The notes: a model not told the origin generated them from the sequence alone. Shown: positions 37,102 to 46,281, counted from the stretch's first letter. The stretch is 64,000 bases of DNA from Gammaproteobacteria bacterium (GCA_026707735.1 JAPOWH010000002.1:486621-550620); one strand, 5' to 3'. Translations and numbers: made by a program.

Positions 37102-37923
37102 ATGAAGAGGCTCTGGCACGACAAGAGCTTGTTCCTTGCTTCGGTGACGTTGATTTGCGTGGTTCTGCTCGTCCTCGTCGGGCCACTGCTGGCACCTTGG
37201 AGCTATGAAGTAGTTGACTGGAACGCTGTGAACGCTCCACCATCTGCTGATCATTGGTTCGGCACCGATGGCGCGGGTCGCGACTTGTTCGCACGCACTT
37301 TAGTCGGTGGTCAAGTCAGCTTAGGTATTGCAATTCTTGCCACGTGCGTGAGCTTCGCTATTGGTGTGCCGTGGGGCGCCATCGCTGGATATGTAGGAGG
37401 CCGTACCGACCAACTGATGATGCGAGTGGTCGACGGAATGTATTCAGTCCCCTTCATCTTGGTTGTAATACTGCTGGTGGTGCTCGTCGGGCGCAATGCC
37501 TATTTGCTTTTCGTCGGCATTGGAGCCGTCTCTTGGCTCGACATATCTCGCATTGTTCGCGGGCAGACGCTCGTCGTGCGCACCGGGCAATTTGTTCAAG
37601 CGGCTCGAGGACTAGGCGCATCGCGACCGTGGATTGTTTGGCGGCATATCTTGCCCAATGTCGTAGGGATTGCTTTCGTGTACGCGACCTTGACCATTCC
37701 GGGAGTAATCATCGCTGAGAGCTTTATCAGTTTCTTGGGTCTTGGGATTCAAGAGCCGCAAACGAGCTGGGGAGTGTTGGTGTCGGACGGAACCAAGGAA
37801 ATGCACTCGTCGCCGTGGCAATTGGCATTTCCCGCAGCCTTTCTGGTTATCACTCTGGTTTGTGTGAACGTGATTGGGGACAAATTCCGCGATGCCATAA
37901 CGGTTTCGTCAATTCGTCGATAA
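37102..37923 (+). CDS. Peptide ABC transporter permease, OppC-like
   Basis: A 273-residue permease that pairs with the OppB-like protein. Motifs seen are HWFGTDGAGRDLFARTLVGG near the N terminus, the EAA loop with AARGLGASRPWIVWRHILPN, and ESFISFLGLGIQEPQTSWG near the C terminus, all characteristic of OppC/DppC. The expected ATPase genes do not follow; instead npdG of the F420 cluster begins 29 bases later. The transporter therefore depends on an ATPase made elsewhere, or the ATPase genes were displaced by the F420 genes. Confidence 0.93.
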   Translation: MKRLWHDKSLFLASVTLICVVLLVLVGPLLAPWSYEVVDWNAVNAPPSADHWFGTDGAGRDLFARTLVGGQVSLGIAILATCVSFAIGVPWGAIAGYVGGRTDQLMMRVVDGMYSVPFILVVILLVVLVGRNAYLLFVGIGAVSWLDISRIVRGQTLVVRTGQFVQAARGLGASRPWIVWRHILPNVVGIAFVYATLTIPGVIIAESFISFLGLGIQEPQTSWGVLVSDGTKEMHSSPWQLAFPAAFLVITLVCVNVIGDKFRDAITVSSIRR

Positions 37924-37952
37924 TGCGCACTTCTTGGAATCGGTGATTCTCT

Positions 37953-38612
37953 ATGGCGAAGCCCGAAAAGATAGCAATACTTGGTGGCACTGGAGACTTG
38001 GGAACCGGCTTGGCTATTCGTTGGAGCAAAGCTGGGCACAAGATCGTCATCGGATCCAGGACACAGCAAAAAGCGGACCAAGCGGTTGCGAACCTGCTGA
38101 AAGTCAGCCCAAATACTCCTGCTGAAGCCATGGAGAATCCAGCCGCCGCACGCAGTGGTGACATCGTGGTACTAACTGTTCCAGCGGCCCACCAAATTTC
38201 AACCTTGGCTTCGGTGAAAGATGGTCTCAAAGGCAAAATCTTGATTGATGTAACGGTGCCGCTTACACCGCCGAAGGTAGGCACAGTTCAACTTCCACCG
38301 GAAGGAAGTGCTGGAAAACGCGCCCAGGACTATCTTGGAAATTCCGTTTTGGTCGTTAGCGCGTTTCAAAATGTCGCGGCACACCTCCTTCAACACGACG
38401 TAAGGGTCGAGTGCGATGTGCTGGTCGCCGGCAACAAGAGAGCGGCACGGCAAAAGGTGGTAGGTCTTGTAGAGCAAGCGGGAATGAGAGCTTGGCATGC
38501 CGGGCCGATCGAGAACGCTGCTGCGGCGGAAGCGCTGACAAGCATTTTGATACAAATCAATAGACGCCACGAAATATCCCATTCCGGCATAAAAATTGTG
38601 GGCCAGGGCTAG
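37953..38612 (+). CDS. npdG: NADPH:F420 oxidoreductase (NpdG/Fno)
   Basis: Transfers hydride between NADPH and coenzyme F420, providing F420H2 for F420-dependent enzymes. The 219-residue length fits. The dinucleotide fold starts with IAILGGTGDLGTGLAIRW, the NADP-recognising GSRTQQKA follows the second strand, and VSAFQNVAAHLL and GPIENAAAAEALTSILIQIN are family features. It is the first gene of the F420 block and lies 8 bases before cofE. A clean reader of the pathway: this cell can both make and reduce F420. Confidence 0.92.
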   Translation: MAKPEKIAILGGTGDLGTGLAIRWSKAGHKIVIGSRTQQKADQAVANLLKVSPNTPAEAMENPAAARSGDIVVLTVPAAHQISTLASVKDGLKGKILIDVTVPLTPPKVGTVQLPPEGSAGKRAQDYLGNSVLVVSAFQNVAAHLLQHDVRVECDVLVAGNKRAARQKVVGLVEQAGMRAWHAGPIENAAAAEALTSILIQINRRHEISHSGIKIVGQG

Positions 38613-38620
38613 CATCCGAG

Positions 38621-39379
38621 GTGACAGTGACCTTACTCCCCCTACGGGGCATGCCTCTTGTAGAGAAGGGTGACGATTTGGTGGCGCATATTGTTCAGGG
38701 TTGCGCCGTGAACGCTATCCAACTTCGAGACGCGGACGTTGTGGTTGTGGCTCAAAAGATTGTTTCGAAGTCCGAGGGCAGGCAAGTTTGGCTTGAGTCG
38801 GTCGTGCCGAGCAACGCAGCGTTGAGTCTGGCGGAGCAAACGGACAAGGATCCCCGACTGGTGGAGCTCATACTTCAAGAGTCCAGTGAGGTCGTGCGAA
38901 GTAAGCCGGGAGTCTTGATCACGAGGCATCGTCTAGGCCATGTTGGCGCTAACGCGGGAGTCGATCAATCCAATATCGACCAAAGTCGAGGCGAATCCGT
39001 TTTGTTGCTTCCCATTGACCCGGATGCAAGCGCCAACAGGATCTTCCAATCATTGCGTTCGATCACAAACAGAAACATTGGCGTGGTGATTTCGGATTCT
39101 TCCAATCGTCCTTGGCGTTTGGGAACCATTGGCGTAGCCATCGGAGCCGCCAACATTCGAGTCTTGGATGATCGACGAGGACTTCAGGACTTGTTCGGAA
39201 ACGATCTCAAAGTCACTCTCATCAATCTAGCTGACAGCATTGCCACGGCGGCCAGCCTGCTGATGGGCGAAACAACGGAGCAAGTTCCGGCAGTGATAGT
39301 CCGGGGCCTCACGAATCCAATAGGATCCGACAAGGCGTCAATGGCGAATAGGCCCATCGAGGAGGATCTGTTTCGGTGA
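38621..39379 (+). CDS. cofE: F420-0:gamma-glutamyl ligase CofE
   Basis: Adds glutamate residues to F420-0 using GTP, forming the polyglutamate tail. At 252 residues it is the single-domain form, without the FMN reductase domain fused in actinobacterial FbiB. Seen are VVVAQKIVSKSEGR, RHRLGHVGANAGVDQSNIDQ, LLPIDPDASANRI, and VVISDSSNRPWRLGTIGVAIG. GTG start with a CGAGG site just before it. Its stop overlaps the GTG start of cofD by four bases. Confidence 0.95.
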   Translation: MTVTLLPLRGMPLVEKGDDLVAHIVQGCAVNAIQLRDADVVVVAQKIVSKSEGRQVWLESVVPSNAALSLAEQTDKDPRLVELILQESSEVVRSKPGVLITRHRLGHVGANAGVDQSNIDQSRGESVLLLPIDPDASANRIFQSLRSITNRNIGVVISDSSNRPWRLGTIGVAIGAANIRVLDDRRGLQDLFGNDLKVTLINLADSIATAASLLMGETTEQVPAVIVRGLTNPIGSDKASMANRPIEEDLFR

Positions 39380-40302
39380 AAGCGCTTGCACTGACGGGTG
39401 GGGTTGGCGGTGCAAAACTTGCTCTTGGCCTTGCTCAAATCCTCAGCCAAACCGAACTTACTTTCCTCGCGAACACAGGGGATGACTTCGATCATTTGGG
39501 AATGCACATTGCACCAGATTTGGACACCTTGGTTTACACGTTGGCCGGAATTTCAAACCGTTCGGCCGGTTGGGGACGTGAAGATGAGACGTGGAGCTTC
39601 GAGTCAACGTTGGAACAGCTTGGAGGAGAAACGTGGTTCAAGCTTGGCGATCGAGACTTAGCCGTTCATGTGCATCGAACGTACTTGATGCGACAAGGAG
39701 CAAGTCTCACGGAAGTTACCCTTTTGATTGCTCAAAAATTTGGAGTAGCACATCCCATTCTGCCGATGAGCGATGATCCTGTACGCACCGTTGTCAACAC
39801 CAGAGAAGGGCTATTGTCGTTCCAGCGGTATTTCGTAGAGAAGCAGTGCAAACCAACGGTACTGTCGCTTCGTTATCAGGGTGCAGACACCGCCGAACTA
39901 AATCCTGAGCTTTCCCTAGACGATTTCAGTTGCGTGATCATTTGTCCCTCCAATCCATATCTATCAATAGATCCCATGCTTGCGATAGGCGGACTCAGAG
40001 ACTTTCTTGCTAGTACTAGCATTCCTGTGGTTGCGGTCACTCCGCTTGTGAAAGGGGCGGCACTCAAGGGACCAACCGCAAAAATGATGCGTGAACTAGG
40101 ACTTGAGTCGAATGCAGTAACAGTTGCTGAACACTATAAAGAGGTCGTGTCAGGTTTCGTCCTTGATCAGCAAGACGAGGGATTGCTTGAGAGTGTACGA
40201 AGTCTAGGCTTAGAAGCGACAGCGCTTCAAACCGTGATGAGTACATTGGACGATCGAATTGCTCTAGCGCGGCAAGTCCTGGACTTCTGCGATTCCATTT
40301 AG
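39376..40302 (+). CDS. cofD: 2-phospho-L-lactate transferase CofD
   Basis: Transfers a phospholactyl (or phosphoenolpyruvyl) group from its GDP-activated form to the deazaflavin Fo, giving F420-0 or its dehydro form. The N terminus KALALTGGVGGAKLALGLAQ is the family signature, followed by NTGDDFDHLGMHIAPDLDTLVYTLAG and ISNRSAGWGREDETW. SNPYLSIDPMLAIGGLRDFL and the C-terminal VIVTPLVKG-like PVVAVTPLVKGAAL are also seen. 308 residues, normal. GTG start overlapping cofE. Confidence 0.95.
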   Translation: MKALALTGGVGGAKLALGLAQILSQTELTFLANTGDDFDHLGMHIAPDLDTLVYTLAGISNRSAGWGREDETWSFESTLEQLGGETWFKLGDRDLAVHVHRTYLMRQGASLTEVTLLIAQKFGVAHPILPMSDDPVRTVVNTREGLLSFQRYFVEKQCKPTVLSLRYQGADTAELNPELSLDDFSCVIICPSNPYLSIDPMLAIGGLRDFLASTSIPVVAVTPLVKGAALKGPTAKMMRELGLESNAVTVAEHYKEVVSGFVLDQQDEGLLESVRSLGLEATALQTVMSTLDDRIALARQVLDFCDSI

Positions 40303-40316
40303 CGGGACAATATCGA

Positions 40317-40961
40317 ATGTGGGCAATTGTTCCGTATAAGGGTGCGCCGTCCGGCAAGAGCAGGCTAGCGGAACACTTGAATCTCGAACAACGGTCCGAA
40401 TTGGCGTCGTCAATGCTGCGCGATGTGCTCCAGGCCCTCTTCGACTCCAAATTCCTTAGCGGAATCATTCTCGCAACTCCCTCCTCATTAGACGACTCGT
40501 TCGATGACTCAAGAGTCAAGGTCTTTCGAGACAGCGCCAAGAGTCTCGCCGCGGCTATCGCAGAGGCGAGTGACTATGCAGTCGAGCAATTTGCTGCGGA
40601 GTCTACGTTTGTTGTTCCCGCTGACATTCCTTTGGTTACGAGTCGCGATATCGACTTCGCAATAGAAAACCATGGCCAAGTGACAATAATTCCGGACGAG
40701 AACGACATTGGCACTAACGGACTGCTTTGCACTCCTCCAAATGCTTTTCGGTATGTTTTCGATGGAAAGAGCTTTCTGCCCCATTTGCACGCTGCGAAGA
40801 AAGCAGGACTAGACCCTAAGGTGGTTCGATTGTCTGCGTTTGGTCATGATGTAGACACGATCTATGACTTGGCCAGAATTGCCGACTTGATTCCCGATTC
40901 CTACACGGGAAAGGCAATTCGCTCTCGCGGTCTCCTAGCCAAGAAAACAAGGCAGTGCTAG
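40317..40961 (+). CDS. cofC: 2-phospho-L-lactate (or PEP / 3-phosphoglycerate) guanylyltransferase CofC
   Basis: Activates a three-carbon phosphoacid with GTP for CofD. The 214-residue protein begins with the nucleotidyltransferase signature WAIVPYKGAPSGKSRLAEHL and has FVVPADIPLVTSRDIDFA with the metal-binding Asp and a late SAFGHDVDTIYDLARI. Which substrate it uses is uncertain: archaeal enzymes use phospholactate, mycobacterial FbiD uses phosphoenolpyruvate, and the Paraburkholderia enzyme prefers 3-phosphoglycerate. ATG start 15 bases after cofD. Confidence 0.92.
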   Translation: MWAIVPYKGAPSGKSRLAEHLNLEQRSELASSMLRDVLQALFDSKFLSGIILATPSSLDDSFDDSRVKVFRDSAKSLAAAIAEASDYAVEQFAAESTFVVPADIPLVTSRDIDFAIENHGQVTIIPDENDIGTNGLLCTPPNAFRYVFDGKSFLPHLHAAKKAGLDPKVVRLSAFGHDVDTIYDLARIADLIPDSYTGKAIRSRGLLAKKTRQC

Positions 40962-41002
40962 AAATTTGTGATAATTTCGATGGCAGAGCCTAATATTCAG
41001 AC

Positions 41003-43432
41003 ATGTCAAACTTGCTGATACCTGAATTATCCGATCCAGATGCGTTACGGCTGGATCGTGTGGACAACACTCGAGAGATTGCCGATGTGGCGGCATCGCT
41101 GCGCGACAATGGATTTGGCAACACCATCACCTTTTCCAAAAAGGTCTTCATTCCGTTGACTCAACTGTGTCGCGATGTGTGTCATTACTGTACATTCGCC
41201 CAGACACCACGCCGCCTGGATTCTCCATTCCTTTCGATAGACGAAGTCTTGACTGTAGCGAGGAACGGGGCGCAACAGGGATGCAAGGAAGCATTGTTTA
41301 CTCTGGGCGAAAAGCCAGAACTGCGTTACCGAGCCGCGCGAGATTGGCTAGCCGACCACGGGTTCACAACGACTGTGGAGTATTTGGAGGTCGCGGCGAA
41401 GAGAGTGCTTGACGAAACAGGATTGTTGCCGCATTTGAACCCTGGAAACCTGACGGATAAGGAACTCGCGAAATTGAGGGCTGTTTCTCCGTCTATGGGC
41501 ATCATGCTTGAGTCCGCCTCTACTCGGCTAACCGAAAAGGGAATGCCGCATTACGGGTCGCCCGATAAGGTTCCCGCTGTACGGCTGGCCACCTTGCGAG
41601 CAATGGGCGAGCGCAAGATACCTACTACTACCGGAATACTCATCGGGATTGGAGAGACGAGGCGTGAGCGAATCGAGTCCTTGATTGCCATTCGCGACGT
41701 CCATCGCCAGTATGGCAACGTGCAGGAAGTCATCATTCAAAACTTTCGGGCCAAGCCTGGCACCAAGATGAAAAACGCTCCAGAGCCCGATCTGGATGAG
41801 TTGCTGTGGACGATCGCCGTTGCGCGCCTATTGTTTGGTTCTAAGATGAGCATTCAAGCTCCGCCAAATTTGAGTCCGGGCGTTCTTGAACAAATCGTGC
41901 ATTCTGGAATCAATGATTGGGGAGGGGTTTCGCCTCTCACTCCTGACTACGTAAATCCAGAAGCGCCATGGCCGCACCTGCGCGACTTGGCTGCGGCTAC
42001 CAAACGAGCTGGCAAGACATTGCAGGAACGGCTTACCGTATACCCGTCTTATATACAAGCACCGAAGACTTGGATGGATGCGAGCCTGCACTCAAGGATT
42101 CTGGACAAGATCGATGCAGAGGCTCTCCCAAGAACCGATTCTTGGAGTCCCGGGGACCCTGTCGATCCACCGCCTGACGTTCTGCACCGAATTGCAAACC
42201 CGACTTCAATAGACGATTGCAGGTTGCAGCCAACCATCGGGAAAGCTTTGCAGGGGGAAGATCTCGACGAGAGTGAGATTGTCTCCCTGTTCAGTGCGCG
42301 GGGTGACGACATCGATGCAGTGGTTGAATCCGCAGACACACTTCGCCAGCAAGTCAATGGTGATGTGGTCACCTATGTCGTGAACCGAAACGTCAACTAC
42401 ACGAACATTTGTTACTTCAAGTGTCAGTTTTGTGCTTTTTCAAAGGGTAAGCTTGCTGAGAACTTGAGAGGTCGGCCCTACGACCTATCGAACGAAGAAA
42501 TCCAACGCCGAGTGGCCGAAGCTTGGGACCGGGGCGCTACCGAGGTTTGCATGCAGGGAGGAATTCATCCCGAGTACACCGGTGCCAAGTACTTGGATAT
42601 CGTGCGCGTGGTCAAAGAAGCAGTTCCTGAGATGCATCTTCATGCATTCTCACCATTAGAAGTATGGCAGGGAGCTGCCACATCAAATCGATCCTTGACC
42701 GACTACTTGAAGCAGTTGAAAGCTGCAGGATTGGGTACGTTGCCGGGAACCGCGGCTGAGATATTGGACGACGAAGTGCGCGATGTCATTTGTGCCGACA
42801 AGCTCAATACCCAACAATGGTTGAGTGTAATGGAGAAAGCTCACGAGGTTGGATTCCGTACCACTGCAACAATAATGTATGGGCATGTTGAACACCCATG
42901 TCACTGGGCGCGGCATTTGTTGCGGATTCGAGACTTGCAGAAGCGCACAGGCGGATTTACCGAGTTCGTGCCGCTGCCGTTCGTGCACATGGAGGCTCCC
43001 ATGTACCTCAAAGGAAAGTCGCGCAGAGGACCCACCTTTCGCGAAGCGATTCTGATGCATGCAGTGGCACGACTGGTGTTGCATCCGCACATTGCCAACA
43101 TCCAGGCCAGCTGGGTGAAACTCGGCCATCAAGGAGTAGTTGCAGCGCTGAACGCAGGTTGCAACGACCTGGGCGGAACCCTGATGAACGAGAGCATATC
43201 GCGAGCTGCGGGCACGCTCCACGGTCAGGAAACTTCGCCGAGACGCATGGAAGAACTGATTCAATCAATCGGACGAGTGCCTCAACAGCGCTCCACGCTT
43301 TACGGCGACGTCGAAGATTCTCAACGCGAGCGAGCGCTGGATGCCGGTCCACTTACCGACCTAATCAATACTCCAGCCCGGAAGTATGAGCGCACCAGAA
43401 CACACGAACTGGTTCGCAATGAAGCGGTGTGA
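41003..43432 (+). CDS. fbiC: Fo synthase, fused CofG-CofH (FbiC type)
   Basis: Makes the deazaflavin chromophore Fo from tyrosine and the pyrimidine intermediate of riboflavin synthesis. This 809-residue protein has two radical-SAM domains in the CofG-then-CofH order of actinobacterial FbiC. The first cluster motif CRDVCHYC has Cys56, Cys60 and Cys63; the second, CYFKCQFC, has Cys470, Cys474 and Cys477. Further signatures are ENLRGRPYDLSNEEI and TEVCMQGGIHPEYTG in the CofH half. It completes Fo-to-F420 synthesis with the cofE-D-C genes upstream. Confidence 0.96.
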   Translation: MSNLLIPELSDPDALRLDRVDNTREIADVAASLRDNGFGNTITFSKKVFIPLTQLCRDVCHYCTFAQTPRRLDSPFLSIDEVLTVARNGAQQGCKEALFTLGEKPELRYRAARDWLADHGFTTTVEYLEVAAKRVLDETGLLPHLNPGNLTDKELAKLRAVSPSMGIMLESASTRLTEKGMPHYGSPDKVPAVRLATLRAMGERKIPTTTGILIGIGETRRERIESLIAIRDVHRQYGNVQEVIIQNFRAKPGTKMKNAPEPDLDELLWTIAVARLLFGSKMSIQAPPNLSPGVLEQIVHSGINDWGGVSPLTPDYVNPEAPWPHLRDLAAATKRAGKTLQERLTVYPSYIQAPKTWMDASLHSRILDKIDAEALPRTDSWSPGDPVDPPPDVLHRIANPTSIDDCRLQPTIGKALQGEDLDESEIVSLFSARGDDIDAVVESADTLRQQVNGDVVTYVVNRNVNYTNICYFKCQFCAFSKGKLAENLRGRPYDLSNEEIQRRVAEAWDRGATEVCMQGGIHPEYTGAKYLDIVRVVKEAVPEMHLHAFSPLEVWQGAATSNRSLTDYLKQLKAAGLGTLPGTAAEILDDEVRDVICADKLNTQQWLSVMEKAHEVGFRTTATIMYGHVEHPCHWARHLLRIRDLQKRTGGFTEFVPLPFVHMEAPMYLKGKSRRGPTFREAILMHAVARLVLHPHIANIQASWVKLGHQGVVAALNAGCNDLGGTLMNESISRAAGTLHGQETSPRRMEELIQSIGRVPQQRSTLYGDVEDSQRERALDAGPLTDLINTPARKYERTRTHELVRNEAV

Positions 43433-43465
43433 GCGAGATTGACCGCAACGTAAGTTGGAAGATGT

Positions 43466-44425
43466 GTGGGTCTAGGTACTAGACCATACACTCGTGGTCT
43501 CCACGACCTGGGTTCGGGAGGGTACGCGTGGCTTCAACCCGACGGTGGGTGGGGCTGGAGCAATGCCGGGCTTGTTGTAGACAGTGGCCAGTCACTGCTC
43601 GTCGACACTCTTTTTGACTTGAAGCTCACACATGAGATGCTCGACGCTATGCATAAGGCAAATGCAGCGGCGAAGCAAATTGAGACGCTCGTGAACACCC
43701 ACGCTAACGCCGACCACTGTAACGGCAATGAGCTTGTTGGTGCAAAGGAGATTATCGCCTCGTCTGCCACGCTGCGGGAAATGGAGCAGGACAGCCCAGA
43801 ACGTCTAGCACAAATCATGCGCAACACCTCATCCATGGGACCCACCGGTGCCTATTTGGAAGAGTGTTTTGGTCCTTTTGACTTCGAAGGCATAACACAT
43901 ACGTTGCCGAACCGCACATTCGAAAATGTATTGACAGTCCAAGTGGGCTCCAAGTCGCTCCTTCTGAAGCAAGTCGGTCCCTGCCACACGAAAGGAGACA
44001 TTCTTGCCTATTGCGAGCAAGACAGACTCATTTTCACTGGCGACATTCTCTTTATCGAGGGGCACCCGATTCTATGGGAGGGTCCCGTAGAAAACTGGAT
44101 TTCCGCTTGCGATTACATTTTGAGTCTGAATGTGGAGACCGTGGTTCCGGGGCACGGGCCGATCACGGATAAGAGAGGCGTTAGAGCGGTGAAGAGCTAC
44201 TTGTCATACATACGCGACGAGGCTCACGTCCGCTATCAATCTGGGCTATCGGTGTACGATGCGGCAATGGACATTTCGCTGACCGACTTCGACAGTTGGG
44301 GCGATGCCGAGCGCATTGCTGTCAATGTGCAGACTCTCTACCGGGAGTTTGGCGCAGATGTGGATGCAGAACGGGCGGGAGCATTTGACCTGATGGCACG
44401 CGTCTACCGAAACCGAAAATCGTAG
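43466..44425 (+). CDS. Metallo-beta-lactamase-fold hydrolase
   Basis: A 319-residue cytoplasmic MBL-fold protein. Metal-binding elements are THANADHCNG, GPCHTKGDI, FTGDILF and VPGHGPI. In the first motif (usually HxHxDH) the second His is replaced by Asn (HANADH), so metal site 1 is altered. I do not know the substrate; candidate roles are hydrolysis of a thioester, lactone or phosphodiester-like bond. GTG start. It follows fbiC by 33 bases and may be the last gene of the F420 run, but nothing else links it to F420. Confidence 0.8.
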   Translation: MGLGTRPYTRGLHDLGSGGYAWLQPDGGWGWSNAGLVVDSGQSLLVDTLFDLKLTHEMLDAMHKANAAAKQIETLVNTHANADHCNGNELVGAKEIIASSATLREMEQDSPERLAQIMRNTSSMGPTGAYLEECFGPFDFEGITHTLPNRTFENVLTVQVGSKSLLLKQVGPCHTKGDILAYCEQDRLIFTGDILFIEGHPILWEGPVENWISACDYILSLNVETVVPGHGPITDKRGVRAVKSYLSYIRDEAHVRYQSGLSVYDAAMDISLTDFDSWGDAERIAVNVQTLYREFGADVDAERAGAFDLMARVYRNRKS

Positions 44426-44889
44426 ATTCGCAGCTGATGGTTAAACCAACTTCCTGCCAATCCGTGTGTTGCTTTTCGAATTGACTAGGAGAGATGTCGA
44501 GCGGCGACGAAGTAGTCGTTGTGAACGTCTAAGTCCGATTCGTTCGTGTGCTTAAGATTTGAGCCGGCTTCGTCGGTAGCATTTGGAGACTGGTGTTCCA
44601 CACTGACCCGTGGCGATCCAAATCGCATCCAAGCAGACCAGATCTTTTTCGCAAGATTGCGCGAATCCGATTTCTTTTTGAGGGGTGACATTGTTAAGGA
44701 TTCCTTGGTAAGGACAAAACACGCTTGCCTAGCCGCAACTTGTGGTCGTGGGGCACAGCACTTGAGGCAATCCAACGGTCAACGGGTAATTGGACGAATG
44801 ATTTCCTCATCGCTACATGAGACAGAAGTGTTTAAGGATAGTTCAGTTAAATATGATGAATTTAGTGCGTTTTTGGTTACATGAAAACG
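44426..44889. other. 464-base convergent region, no recognisable gene
   Basis: Two overlapping antisense open frames exist (44485-44775 on minus, 44546-44884 on plus), neither with a recognisable protein pattern or good ribosome site. I see no RNA gene or strong terminator hairpin followed by T residues. Both flanking genes end here, so transcription termination is expected. Confidence 0.5.
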
Positions 44890-46281
44890 TTAACCCGTCC
44901 AACAGTCGACAATCAGCTCTGGCGCATTGAAGCTAGCCATGTAATCTGCGAACTTGCTGCGCATCGTACGGACAATTTGTGGATGTTTGGCGGATAGGTC
45001 ATGTGTCGCGGTCGGATCGTCGCGCAGATCGTAGAGTTCTGTAGAACCATTTGCACCGACGGGGGCGAATCCCCACCCATCGTGGACGACAAAGGGAGTC
45101 ACAGCTCGTTCGGGGCATGTCCCATCAATAGCTGGGGTTACATAGGTTGCCGACACAGCTGCGTCTCGGTGCTGACCGTCTTGCCCGCGCAGACTTCCCG
45201 CAAAGCTGAGCCCTTCTATCGCAATACGCGTAGTGGTTTCGAATCCGGCTAACTCACTAAGCGTTGGCAACAGGTCAATTGGTTGGGCAATAATCGAACA
45301 CCTTTGTCCACGCAGTACGTCTCCGCCTGCTATGAGAAAAGGGACGTGACCTACCTCGGGATAGATCGGCCAATATCGACCATCGTGGTCGCATATGTTG
45401 CTTTTTCCCGTTCGATTGTGTTCGCCGATGCTGGTTCCGTGATCGCTTGTCACTACGACTATTGTGTCTTCCCAAAGGTTGAGATCATCAACCTTTTGCA
45501 GTATGCGGCCAATGTGCCGGTCTACCAATTCAGCTTCAGCAGCATAGTGCGCCCAAAGATTTGTCAATTCGTCCGTGCTGTAGTCGGATGCGGGACCGTA
45601 GTTGCAGTGAATCATTGGTTCTCCGCTGTACAGCGGATCGTAGCGGCGAACCATGTATTCGGGCGCATCCCATGGCTCGTGAGGATCAAAGAAGTCAACC
45701 CAAAGAAAAAAAGGATTTGCTTCGTAGTTTTCCTCCAGCCATTTGACCGCTGTAGCGGAAGTCTGGGCGGAGAACATTTGATCTTCTACATTGTAGAAAC
45801 GATTCAACCACCTGTGTTGATCAGCAAGGGAATGTCCCCTCCACAGCGGGCGCTGCCGGGTTTTGTTTAGAGGTATTGATTCAGGAATGGGGTCGTTTAG
45901 ATGGAGCAGGTGCTTGTCGCCTTCCTGGCCGCGGTGCTGAAAAGCGGCGGTGAATCCCGATTGGAAGTTGTTGTTGAAGAGATGAGGGCAGTCGCAAATC
46001 AACTGAGTTGCGTAGCCTTGGTGTCCCAAAATTCTTGCAATGTGATTTGGTCCGCTCTTATCGAGCGGTTGCCAGCCGTAATGAGGCCACCCAAGAACTC
46101 CACGAGCCACATCGGATCGGTGAGGAATCGTCGGAAAACTGCCTGCAAAGAAACTTTCAACGCTTGTCGCGCGTTCATCGACAAATGCGTCCAACATGGG
46201 GGTGTTGATTGGACGTTCTGCATAGTCGAACAAATTGTCGAATCTAAATGTATCAGTTATTACGAGAATTATGTTCTTCAT
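44890..46281 (-). CDS. Sulfatase / alkaline phosphatase superfamily hydrolase
   Basis: A 463-residue enzyme. Metal ligands are suggested by VITDTFRFDN at the N terminus and VVTSDHGTSIGEHNRTGKSN later; HVPFLIAGG is also a superfamily mark. The active-site segment reads GSFPTIPHRSD. The canonical sulfatase motif C/S-x-P-x-R, whose Cys or Ser becomes formylglycine, is not present in that spacing, so the nucleophile may be Thr or Ser and the activity phosphatase- or phosphonate-ester-like instead of sulfatase. No signal peptide is seen. ATG at 46281 chosen; a longer start adds 19 basic residues. Confidence 0.85.
   Translation of the reverse strand: MKNIILVITDTFRFDNLFDYAERPINTPMLDAFVDERATSVESFFAGSFPTIPHRSDVARGVLGWPHYGWQPLDKSGPNHIARILGHQGYATQLICDCPHLFNNNFQSGFTAAFQHRGQEGDKHLLHLNDPIPESIPLNKTRQRPLWRGHSLADQHRWLNRFYNVEDQMFSAQTSATAVKWLEENYEANPFFLWVDFFDPHEPWDAPEYMVRRYDPLYSGEPMIHCNYGPASDYSTDELTNLWAHYAAEAELVDRHIGRILQKVDDLNLWEDTIVVVTSDHGTSIGEHNRTGKSNICDHDGRYWPIYPEVGHVPFLIAGGDVLRGQRCSIIAQPIDLLPTLSELAGFETTTRIAIEGLSFAGSLRGQDGQHRDAAVSATYVTPAIDGTCPERAVTPFVVHDGWGFAPVGANGSTELYDLRDDPTATHDLSAKHPQIVRTMRSKFADYMASFNAPELIVDCWTG

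Noticed and set aside
44485..44775. Minus-strand 96-codon open frame
   Set aside because: No recognisable family, no good ribosome site, and it overlaps an equally unlikely plus-strand frame; treated as non-coding.
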